From Granulicella sp. S190 (GTDB lineage: Bacteria; Acidobacteriota; Terriglobia; Terriglobales; Acidobacteriaceae), in NCBI RefSeq assembly GCF_009766095.1, contig NZ_LMUD01000039.1, positions 158,381 to 222,380 on the forward strand: a stretch of DNA of 64,000 nt. The letters run 5' to 3'. Position numbers and translations under genes: made by a program. Below, one piece after another: positions 57,756 to 64,000 of the stretch. The notes beneath the pieces are model-generated. The model did no database searches and had not been told where the DNA came from. It saw nothing but the letters and a program-made list of their open reading frames with translations. How positions within the stretch are numbered: the first letter of the stretch is position 1; each line of letters starts with the position of its first letter.

Positions 57756-58379
57756 ATGAGACAAATTAAAGTTCTTGTAGTTGACGATCACCCGTTCCTG
57801 CGTGAAGGAATTGCAGCTGCCATCAACGGCCAGCAAGATATGATCTTGATCGCAGAAGCGGAGTCGGGTCAAGAAGCGTTGGAAAGCTACCGGCGACACC
57901 GACCGGACATTGTCCTGATGGATCTAAATCTCCCTGGGATGAATGGTATTGATGCAACGCGCGCTATACGCAGCGAATTTCCTTCGGCTCGCATCGTCGT
58001 GCTCACTGCCTATCGCGGTGATGTCCAAGCCGTAAAGGCCTTCAGAGCTGGCGCTGTGGGATACCTTTTGAAGAATATGCTTCGGAAGGAACTGCTTGAA
58101 ACCATCCGTGTTGTATCCGCCGGCCGGAAGCGGATACCGGATGAGATCGCCAAAGAGCTAGGGAAACATTCACTTGACGATGAGCTAACGGCACGGGAAC
58201 TCGAAGTTCTCAGCAACGTTGCAAAAGGAAGAGCGAATAAACTGATCGCGTCGGAGCTTAAGTTGGCAGAGCCAACGATCAAGAGTCATCTCAAGAACAT
58301 TTTTCAAAAATTGGGAGCGAATGACCGAACACATGCCGTAATCATCGCCATCTCTCGGGGCTATCTCGATCCCGTATGA
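57756..58379 (+). CDS. NarL/FixJ-family response regulator
   Basis: 207 residues. Receiver domain with acidic pair DDHPF near residue 11, phospho-acceptor Asp in VLMDLNLPGMNG, Thr in VVLTAY and Lys in YLLKN. The LuxR-type helix-turn-helix is LTARELEVLSNVAKGRANKLIASELKLAEPTIKSHLKNIFQKL. It starts 8 bp after the kinase stop, so the two form a two-component system of the NarX/NarL style. The targets are unknown; the neighbouring regulatory genes on the opposite strand are candidates. Confidence 0.93.
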   Translation: MRQIKVLVVDDHPFLREGIAAAINGQQDMILIAEAESGQEALESYRRHRPDIVLMDLNLPGMNGIDATRAIRSEFPSARIVVLTAYRGDVQAVKAFRAGAVGYLLKNMLRKELLETIRVVSAGRKRIPDEIAKELGKHSLDDELTARELEVLSNVAKGRANKLIASELKLAEPTIKSHLKNIFQKLGANDRTHAVIIAISRGYLDPV

Positions 58380-58408
58380 GTCGAGCTAAATCGGTCATGA
58401 TTCGATTT

Positions 58409-58789
58409 TTATATGCATTGTGACGGGAAGTTGAGTTCCGAGAGAATCTCGAGGAGCCGAGAACAAGAATCGCTACCTTTAGCGTAGAAAGCATCCGCAG
58501 CCACGCCATGTGGGACGATTCCTGAGGAGAACTCTCCGCTCATCGCGACAATACGAATTGAGGGCCAGAGGTGGCGAACCATGGGTAACAATTCGTCTCC
58601 GCCCAGGCGAGGCATGTTCATGTCAGATAGGATCACGTCCGGTTTATAGTCCATGAGTGCTAAGAGTGCTGAGACTCCATCTACCGCTACTCGAATATCA
58701 TATCCAGAGTTTGAGAAAAGACACGCCAAGGACTCGCGAACGTCTTTGTCATCATCGACGATAAGTACTGCGGGTTTGAAGCCGGCCAT
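58409..58789 (-). CDS. Single-domain response regulator (CheY-like receiver)
   Basis: 126 residues. Only a receiver domain is present: AVLIVDDDKDVRESLACLF with the acidic patch, VILSDMNMPRLGGDELL with the phospho-acceptor Asp, and VAMSG, then FYAKGSDS with the conserved Lys. There is no output domain. It is the last of three regulatory genes on this strand (ECF sigma, AAA+ protein, receiver). It may accept phosphate from the neighbouring kinase or an orphan kinase and act by protein contact, possibly on the AAA+ protein or sigma factor. It converges with the NarL-type gene 29 bp away. Confidence 0.88.
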   Translation of the reverse strand: MAGFKPAVLIVDDDKDVRESLACLFSNSGYDIRVAVDGVSALLALMDYKPDVILSDMNMPRLGGDELLPMVRHLWPSIRIVAMSGEFSSGIVPHGVAADAFYAKGSDSCSRLLEILSELNFPSQCI

Positions 58790-58940
58790 CTTTATCCCCT
58801 GCTACTGAATCTCCCCGGGTCGGCTTGCAGAGTTGTGCTGGCCTGCTACAGATCAATTCTGGTGCGCTATGGCGACACTCCGCGTTGCTGCGGTTGATCG
58901 GAGATAAATCTCTACTGATCGTGAAGTGCGTGCTGTGATG

Positions 58941-59570
58941 CTAGTTCTTCTGAGGCACCTCAATTTCAAAGATTTTCAGCAAGTTGTAAAGCTCTTCATC
59001 GAAGCTGGATCGCTTTACTAAAGTTGATAAGTCACTGTTGCTAGCTGTTATCAGGCGAACGTCGATCTTATGAGCGCGCTTCCCTGATTGCTTAAGCAAC
59101 TCACGATCTTGCAGGATACGCAGCAAACGACGTTGAAGATTCTGCGGGATCGCGCCGACGTCATACAGAAAGAGAGTCCCTTTGGACGCGCGTTCGAAAC
59201 ACGTTCGGGGGGAAGTGGAATCACCAGAGGTGGTGCGTGGCACTTGTCCGAAGATTTCAGTTTCGAAACGATCTAAGGATAGTTCTGAACAATCGATTCG
59301 AACGAATGCGCCATTTCGTCGATTACTCAAGCCGTGAATGGTCTCGGCGACGAGTGTTCTCTCGGTCCCTTTCCCCCCTTGCACAAGGACGTTGATTGTC
59401 GTAGGGGCAACGATCGATACAAGCTTCGAAACGCTTTTCAAAGGCGAGCTGCGTAATCTTCCACTTGAAGGCCCGTCCAGCCTAACTTTTGAAGAGTATG
59501 TCTTTGCTGTCGTCTCGTTTTTCCAGTCACATGTATTTTGAGCTATACCGCTCCGAATTTCATCTTCCAT
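58941..59570 (-). CDS. Degenerate sigma54-activator-like AAA+ domain protein
   Basis: 209 residues resembling the central domain of NtrC-type activators: VLVQGGKGTERTLVAETIH corresponds to Walker A, AFVRIDCSEL, FERASKGTLFLYDVGAIPQ to Walker B and LQRRLLRILQDRELL to the following helix, then VDVRLITASNSDLSTLV and LYNLLKIFEIEVP. Walker A lacks the invariant GKE/GKT ending, Walker B reads LFLYDV instead of LFLDEV, the GAFTGA loop is absent and the protein stops before the lid and DNA-binding domain. It cannot be a normal sigma54 activator. It lies 30 bp behind the ECF sigma gene. Confidence 0.75.
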   Translation of the reverse strand: MEDEIRSGIAQNTCDWKNETTAKTYSSKVRLDGPSSGRLRSSPLKSVSKLVSIVAPTTINVLVQGGKGTERTLVAETIHGLSNRRNGAFVRIDCSELSLDRFETEIFGQVPRTTSGDSTSPRTCFERASKGTLFLYDVGAIPQNLQRRLLRILQDRELLKQSGKRAHKIDVRLITASNSDLSTLVKRSSFDEELYNLLKIFEIEVPQKN

Positions 59571-59600
59571 TTCGTTTTCCTTCTTTCACCTTTCCCGCGT

Positions 59601-60236
59601 TTAGGCTAGAGAGCGCCTTGGGCGCATCCTCGAGAGCATCGTTCGACGAAGCCGTGCACGTGCACGATGGAGACGCGCTTTCACAGCAGGTTCTGTCAAG
59701 CCCATCAGTATCGCGATCTCTTTTGTGCTCGCATCGTCGTAACAGCGGACTGTCATTACATCTCTCAGGCGTGCCGGTAACGAAGTAATAGCCCGCGATA
59801 GTGCACCGGACCTCTCGGCTTCAACCACCAGGTCTTCGGGCGACGGCAAGTCTGCGGCAAAATCTTCGAACAATCCATCCTCAAAGTCTTTGTGCACGAT
59901 CAAGTGCCCCTCCAGCCCTTTACGTCGACTTCGCAACTGCATCAAGGCGCAATTGATCCCGATTCGCGTCAACCAGGTAGAAAATGCCGATGTTTGCTTG
60001 AAGGTCGCAAGGTGTTTAAAGGCTTTCATCAGACTCTCTTGAACAAGATCTTCTGCGTCTTCAGGATTGCGAACGATCCGAAACACAGTTCGAAAGATCT
60101 GTTTTGAGTGGCGACGACACAGTTCCTCATAGGCATACGCGTCGCCGGCAGCCGCAGCCACAACCAATATGTCGTCGCTCTCTGTTCTGCGACCGCTAGT
60201 CGTGGCTGCATATCCGCCTAGAAACCTGTCATCCAT
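59601..60236 (-). CDS. ECF-type RNA polymerase sigma factor
   Basis: 211 residues from ATG 60236 (MDDRFLGGYAAT); a further ATG at 60260 is in frame. Region 2: DAEDLVQESLMKAFKHLATFKQTSAFSTWLTRIGINCALMQL. Region 4: LPARLRDVMTVRCYDDASTKEIAILMGLTEPAVKARLHRARARL. No anti-sigma factor with a membrane segment is adjacent; instead a degenerate AAA+ protein and a receiver protein follow on the same strand, so control may be by an unusual partner. It is not closely similar to the sigma factor at 50286. Confidence 0.9.
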   Translation of the reverse strand: MDDRFLGGYAATTSGRRTESDDILVVAAAAGDAYAYEELCRRHSKQIFRTVFRIVRNPEDAEDLVQESLMKAFKHLATFKQTSAFSTWLTRIGINCALMQLRSRRKGLEGHLIVHKDFEDGLFEDFAADLPSPEDLVVEAERSGALSRAITSLPARLRDVMTVRCYDDASTKEIAILMGLTEPAVKARLHRARARLRRTMLSRMRPRRSLA

Positions 60237-60480
60237 TGGCACCCTCAACCGATTAGCCAACCATAGCGAACACTTGGGCTTGAGGGAACCTTCAAAAGGA
60301 TGGTTCGCCTGCTCTAGATTTCTGCAGGATGTCGGTACCGCGCGGCCGGCGAATCCCCTGCTTTCTGCCTAACAAGGGTTTAGCTCCGCAAACGCAGCTC
60401 GATTTTTTTTGCTTCGGCTTATCTGGCTGTAACCAAGAGAAGCAAGAATCTCGTGACACCTGTCTGGAATGATCTTTTAG

Positions 60481-60510
60481 CTGGTGAGCCGTTTGAGAAC
60501 GGCTCACCAG
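60481..60510 (-). terminator. Perfect 13-bp hairpin after the haloacetate-dehalogenase-like gene
   Basis: CTGGTGAGCCGTT and AACGGCTCACCAG with a TGAG loop, 16 bp past the stop at 60527. No T tract follows on the minus strand, so termination would be atypical, but no other function is apparent. Confidence 0.55.
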
Positions 60511-60526
60511 ACATGCCTCGGAGCAT

Positions 60527-61429
60527 TTACGCCTTTAGGAACTCTCTCAGGAGACTTGCCGTGTCCTCCGGGTTTTCTTCTGGAAAGAAGTGGCCTCCTC
60601 GCATTGCTTGACCTTGGGCGTGGGGAGCCCATTGCCGCCAGATGCCAAGGGGACCACCATCATTTCCGTAGAGGGAGTCTAATGGTCCGCCCTCGGCCCA
60701 GAGGTGCAGCATCGGACACAAGATTTGCTTTTGTGCTTCCTTGTCCGCACGGTCATGTTCGACATCTATGGTTGCTGCGGCGCGATATTCCTCGCAAATG
60801 CCGTGAACGCGTGCAGAATCCCGATAAGACATCACGTATTGTTCGAGGATGTCGGGCCCGAAGGAACCCTGGCCGAAGGGATTCTCGAACACGGCTTTAG
60901 GAGCGCCCAGCAGATAGCTTTCTGGCAAGGGATTCAGTTGAGACAGCATAATCCATGGCCAATAAGTACGGGCGAATCGAGCATCCGTCCGATCCCATGC
61001 TTCCAGGATGGGAATAACATCAAACACCGCCAACCGATCGACCCTGTCTGGATGGTCCAATGCGAGCCGATAAGACACACGCCCGCCACGGTCATGACCC
61101 ACGACTGTGAACTTGTGGAAGCCGAGCTTGTCCATAACGCCCACCAACTCCGTGGCCATTGCGCGCTTGGAGTATGGGAAATGATCCTCTGTTGACGCTG
61201 GGATGCCACTTTGACCATAGGCACGCAGGTCAACACAGATGACTGTGTGGTCGGTGGCGACCTTCGGTGCAAGGTGCCGCCACATTAGGCTCGTACGGGG
61301 AAAGCCATGGACCATCAGAATTGCTGGCCCTTTCCCATACCGGCGGAAGAAGATGCTGTTGCCGTTGATTTCGATCTGGGACGATTCAAATTCGTCGCCA
61401 GACAAGCTCGATAATTTAGTATCGGTCAT
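60527..61429 (-). CDS. Alpha/beta hydrolase of the fluoroacetate dehalogenase type
   Basis: 300 residues. HGFPRTSLMWRHLAP and the Asp nucleophile with two Arg in VGHDRGGRVSYRLALDHP match the haloacetate dehalogenase subgroup, in which the Arg residues bind the carboxylate. WGPLD-like acid region and the base His in MRGGHFFPEENPED complete the triad. The halide pocket of the known enzyme has His-Trp; here the stretch reads TYWPWIMLSQ, with Pro in place of His. It could therefore act on other alpha-substituted acids or epoxides. The start faces the CGNR regulator gene, with site B between them. Confidence 0.85.
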   Translation of the reverse strand: MTDTKLSSLSGDEFESSQIEINGNSIFFRRYGKGPAILMVHGFPRTSLMWRHLAPKVATDHTVICVDLRAYGQSGIPASTEDHFPYSKRAMATELVGVMDKLGFHKFTVVGHDRGGRVSYRLALDHPDRVDRLAVFDVIPILEAWDRTDARFARTYWPWIMLSQLNPLPESYLLGAPKAVFENPFGQGSFGPDILEQYVMSYRDSARVHGICEEYRAAATIDVEHDRADKEAQKQILCPMLHLWAEGGPLDSLYGNDGGPLGIWRQWAPHAQGQAMRGGHFFPEENPEDTASLLREFLKA

Positions 61430-61639
61430 CGTTTGTGCTCCCTAGGAGGTGAATGAAGGAATCTGGTAGAAACGCCTCAATCGATGCGGTTTCAAAAGAA
61501 TTTAATAGGGTCCGGCAATTCACTTCATGATTCGCTCCTCAGCCGCCAATCCCTTTGGGAATAAGCCGGACGACATACGATCAAAAATTCGGTTCCGTTT
61601 TTGAGCCAATTTACGGGAAACGACGTGAAATTCGAATCA

Positions 61640-61672
61640 CGACACCATTAGATGCCATCTATTAAGGTGTCG
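61640..61672. promoter_or_regulatory. 33-bp inverted repeat, site B (CGACACC-N19-GGTGTCG)
   Basis: Perfect seven-base arms 19 bp apart, identical in geometry and arm sequence to site A. A third CGACACC follows at 61682. It is 43 bp upstream of the CGNR start (61715) and 211 bp upstream of the divergent hydrolase start, in a position to repress or activate both. Confidence 0.78.
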
Positions 61673-61714
61673 GGTGCAGTTCGACACCTTAATAATTTAG
61701 GTGGAGAGGTTACT

Positions 61715-62332
61715 TTGAGAAGAAACGCTATGCTTGAGGTGATGTCTAAACATTCGAGATCATTTGAGAAGAGGGGAGTTTTTCTCGCGAGCGATACGGC
61801 CCTCGATTTCTTGAATACGGAGTGGCCGACAGCGTCCGGGAAGGAAGACTTCTTCGAAACAGATGAAGATGTCTTTACTTGGCTACGTCAAGCAGGTTTG
61901 GCGCCCGAAGGCGTGACAAGCGTGCGCCCCTCGGGCGCTCTATTGCGAGCCGCACAAGCGTTGCGTACCGTGATTCGAAGTCTTGTCGAATCCCGCAAGG
62001 AAGGAAAAGTTCCAGATTTTTCTGATCTAAACGCTTTCCTCATTGCCGCTCAGAGCCATCCACAACTACTGTGGACTAAGTCCAAGACGATTGCACTCGA
62101 GACAGTTCGATCCGCGGATACCGCGGAGCAGCTCCTCGCCCCGGTTGCCTTGAAAGCCGCAGAGCTGTTTTCAACAGCCGATTTTCGCCGGGTCCGACGC
62201 TGCGATGATCCAACTTGTGTTCACTGGTTCAACGACTTGACGAGGCCGGGCCGGAGACGTTGGTGCAGTATGGCGACTTGCGGCAATCGTCTGAAGGTGA
62301 AGTCCTATCGACGACGATTGAAGCAGTTGTAA
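61715..62332 (+). CDS. CGNR zinc-finger transcriptional regulator (ABATE domain)
   Basis: 205 residues from TTG 61715, which has GGAGAGG 5 bp upstream; ATGs at 61730 and 61742 are alternatives. An earlier reading would overlap the operator-like repeat. The N-terminal ABATE-type region carries FLASDTALDFLNTEW, followed by helices, and the C-terminal zinc finger has RRCDDPTCVHWF and RRWCSMATCGNRLKVKSYRRR, containing the name-giving CGNR. These proteins are thought to be stress-related transcription factors. Site B at its own promoter suggests autoregulation and control of the other sites of this type. Confidence 0.87.
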   Translation: MRRNAMLEVMSKHSRSFEKRGVFLASDTALDFLNTEWPTASGKEDFFETDEDVFTWLRQAGLAPEGVTSVRPSGALLRAAQALRTVIRSLVESRKEGKVPDFSDLNAFLIAAQSHPQLLWTKSKTIALETVRSADTAEQLLAPVALKAAELFSTADFRRVRRCDDPTCVHWFNDLTRPGRRRWCSMATCGNRLKVKSYRRRLKQL

Positions 62333-62436
62333 AGTCGTCGGTGTTGCCTAACGCTTCAATTAATGTGGTCAACATCAAGGGATTTTGAGTAAGAGGGACG
62401 ATCCGAGAGCCCCGCCAAACCTCCGCTGAGATGTCA

Positions 62437-63207
62437 CTAAATTCCTCGCACTTCGCCTCCGTCCATCCGAACTGCTGTGCCGGTAAGCCAACGAGCTCCG
62501 GGTGAAACAAGGTACGCGAGTAGATTCGCAATTTCCTCAGGTGTACCCAGCCTCGCGATTCCCACCTTCTCAGGAAATCGCTCGATTGCAGCGTCTACGG
62601 TAATCTGCTGCTGTGCTGCGGCTTTCTCCAGCATCGCGCGTCGGCGCTGAGTGAGGATCGCACCCGGGAGCATGCTGTTCACCTGTACGCCTTCCCTCAC
62701 GCCTTTTTCGGCGAAGGCCTTCGCCAAGGCGTCGATGGCAGCGTTGATTACTGCAACTGCTGCAGTTGCCGCTTTCGGTTCCAATGCCGCGGTGCCTGAG
62801 ATGAATACGACAGAGCCACGAGACTTCTTCAAAGCATCCCATGCATGAATCGTAAGGCGTCGAGCCCCGTGAAGTTTCAGTTCGGCACCCTGGATCCACT
62901 GCTGATCGGTCATCTCCATGAGATCAATGCCGGGAACCGCTCCTGCGATATTTAGAACAGCATCGATTTGACCGAAGGTCGCAAGAGTCTCTTCAACCAG
63001 AAGCTTGGCTGCGTCGGGTAACGACAAGTCCGTTACGACAACATGCGCCTTGGCACCTGCTTTTTCGACTTCGGCGGCAGTTGCGTTGAGATTGTCGCTA
63101 TTGCGTGCTGCAAGGACGACGACCGCGAAATCCTGTGCAAGACGAATCGCTGTTGCACGACCGATGCCCTGACTTGCCCCTGTGACGATGGCTACCGACT
63201 GGTTCAT
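62437..63207 (-). CDS. SDR-family protein without the catalytic Tyr and Lys
   Basis: 256 residues. The Rossmann motif TGASQGIG (residues about 9-16), the NAG-like stretch LNIAGAVPG and the C-terminal DGG are conserved, and VVFISGTAA supplies the Ser. Where active SDRs have YxxxK before AA-ID-L, this protein reads VAVIN, so both Tyr and Lys are missing. The dinucleotide may still bind, but classical dehydrogenase chemistry is unlikely. A regulatory or binding role, as in NmrA-like or other pseudo-SDRs, is possible. GAGGAGG precedes the ATG. It is divergent from the flavoprotein gene. Confidence 0.83.
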   Translation of the reverse strand: MNQSVAIVTGASQGIGRATAIRLAQDFAVVVLAARNSDNLNATAAEVEKAGAKAHVVVTDLSLPDAAKLLVEETLATFGQIDAVLNIAGAVPGIDLMEMTDQQWIQGAELKLHGARRLTIHAWDALKKSRGSVVFISGTAALEPKAATAAVAVINAAIDALAKAFAEKGVREGVQVNSMLPGAILTQRRRAMLEKAAAQQQITVDAAIERFPEKVGIARLGTPEEIANLLAYLVSPGARWLTGTAVRMDGGEVRGI

Positions 63208-63223
63208 GGATCCTCCTCTAAAA

Positions 63224-63246
63224 TTTGACTAGTGCTGATAGTCAAA
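63224..63246. promoter_or_regulatory. TTTGACTA-N7-TAGTCAAA inverted repeat
   Basis: A perfect 8-bp inverted repeat 17 bp upstream of the SDR-like gene start, in the 141-bp divergent spacer. It has the form of a TetR- or MarR-type operator; no such regulator is in the window. Confidence 0.55.
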
Positions 63247-63263
63247 CAGATGCTGACCTTGTA

Positions 63264-63296
63264 CAACACCGCTTATTTTAGTAGATACTGGTGACA
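63264..63296. promoter_or_regulatory. 33-bp inverted repeat, site D (ACACC-N19-GGTGA)
   Basis: ACACC at 63266 and GGTGA at 63290, again 24 bp apart, with one base different from the other sites. It is 52 bp upstream of the flavoprotein start and 56 bp from the divergent SDR-like start. Confidence 0.5.
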
Positions 63297-63348
63297 TGCG
63301 TTGGGCGTGATGCTCAAAGCGAAAGAAGTGTACGACGGGAGCCATCAG

Positions 63349-64000
63349 ATGACTGCGAATAATAATCGGCCAGCGGAAAAATATGACATCGTGATCCTTG
63401 GCAGTGGCGCGGGCGCAAAGCTTTCTGCCTGGACGTTTGCGAAGCAGGGGCAACGAGTCGCGGTCGTTGAGCGCAAGTACATCGGTGGTGCTTGCCCGAA
63501 TATCGCGTGTCTCCCTTCGAAGAACATCATCCACACGGCGCAGGTCTCTTCCTACGTACATAGGCTTGGCGAGTTCGGATTGAGTGCCAGCGATGTCGCC
63601 GTACACATGTCCGGAGTCCGAGAACGGAAGCGTAAATTAGTCCACGCGGAAATTGAAGGGCACCTAAACTTGTTCCACCTTAGCGGGGCGGAGTTGATTC
63701 TCGGGTCCGGGCGATTTGTCGGCCCGAAACGAATCGAGGTACTCACGAATGAAGGCCAGGTTCGCGTTCTCGAAGGTGACAAGATCCTGATTGGAACCGG
63801 CAGCCGCGCTTCAATCGACGACACTCCCGGGTTACGTGAAGCCGAACCTCTGACGCATGTCGAAGCGTTAGAACTAGACGTTGTGCCAAAGCACTTGCTG
63901 ATTCTGGGAGCTGGCTATGTCGGCTTGGAGTTTGCACAGGCAATGCGCCGGTTCGGGAGCAAGGTCACATTGATCCATCACGGGGATCGTCTCTTGAAAC
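63349..64000 (+). CDS. Mercuric-reductase/RclA-like flavoprotein disulfide reductase (partial)
   Basis: 217 codons from ATG 63349 to the window edge; GGGAG lies 8 bp upstream, and an ATG at 63310 is also in frame. The FAD motif is YDIVILGSGAGAKLSA and the redox disulfide lies in GGACPNIACLPSKN (CxxxxC, with Pro-Asn-Ile-Ala between). IGTGSRASI and the NAD(P) motif LLILGAGYVGLEFAQAM follow. The C-terminal dimerisation domain is outside the window, so the His/Glu pair or a C-terminal Cys pair cannot be checked. Dihydrolipoamide dehydrogenase itself is less likely given the CPNIAC motif. The substrate is unknown. Confidence 0.88.
   Translation, partial: MTANNNRPAEKYDIVILGSGAGAKLSAWTFAKQGQRVAVVERKYIGGACPNIACLPSKNIIHTAQVSSYVHRLGEFGLSASDVAVHMSGVRERKRKLVHAEIEGHLNLFHLSGAELILGSGRFVGPKRIEVLTNEGQVRVLEGDKILIGTGSRASIDDTPGLREAEPLTHVEALELDVVPKHLLILGAGYVGLEFAQAMRRFGSKVTLIHHGDRLLK

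Overview
The window looks like a chromosomal stretch of an Acidobacteriota genome, most likely class Terriglobia, family Acidobacteriaceae. This is an inference from gene content: a 1049-residue Oar-like TonB-dependent receptor with an N-terminal carboxypeptidase-regulatory domain, two PEP-CTERM proteins, futalosine-pathway menaquinone synthesis (mqnE), a solitary nuoB, BNR-propeller and Reg_prop sensor proteins, and an AC-rich intergenic element. No phage, insertion sequence or CRISPR array was seen.

Layout. 0-9 kb is mostly housekeeping: a galK fragment, a ybbA/ybbP-type ABC exporter divergent from a tesA-like lipoprotein esterase, truB, folE with two tandem pyruvoyl-tetrahydropterin synthases, a family 2 glycosyltransferase, a TlpA-like lipoprotein and tRNA-Arg(TCG). 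9.7-17.6 kb holds PEP-CTERM proteins and a sugar-uptake locus (TonB receptor divergent from LacI regulator plus MFS permease), with a 29-residue membrane peptide. 18-30.5 kb carries mqnE, a BNR propeller protein, an OmpA-like protein, nuoB, the nitrogen module amtB-glnK-glnD, a cupin, gmhA and a TlpA-like thioredoxin. 30.5-35.8 kb has a zinc phospholipase C-like protein, a lipoprotein, a Tat-exported amidase and two unknown genes.

35.9-41.7 kb is a complete biotin locus, bioBFDAZ, each pair overlapping by 4 bp, divergent from a GntR-type bioR. A perfect BioR box (TTATCTATAA) covers the operon's -10 region. Architecture, regulator and operator are those of Alphaproteobacteria, so this block is probably transferred. 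42-51 kb returns to mixed genes: Lrp regulator, MDR oxidoreductase, cobalamin-binding radical SAM enzyme, proline dehydrogenase, thioredoxin-fold protein, DUF3106 protein, and an ECF sigma/anti-sigma pair ending at tRNA-Val(CAC).

51.3-64 kb, directly after tRNA-Val, is an accessory region: a decayed monooxygenase remnant, three alpha/beta hydrolases, a DUF417 (RclC-like) membrane protein, a large hybrid sensor with its NarL regulator, a second ECF sigma with a degenerate sigma54-type AAA+ protein and a lone receiver, a CGNR zinc-finger regulator, an SDR-like protein lacking its catalytic Tyr/Lys, and a mercuric-reductase-like flavoprotein running off the end. The most interesting observation is a 33-bp inverted repeat with invariant geometry (ACACC-N19-GGTGT) in front of four transcription units of this region, including the CGNR gene. 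It suggests an undescribed stress or detoxification regulon, probably controlled by the CGNR protein.

A second family of intergenic signals (REP-like, core GTCACGAAGTGAC) occurs four times at three sites between 26.6 and 46 kb.
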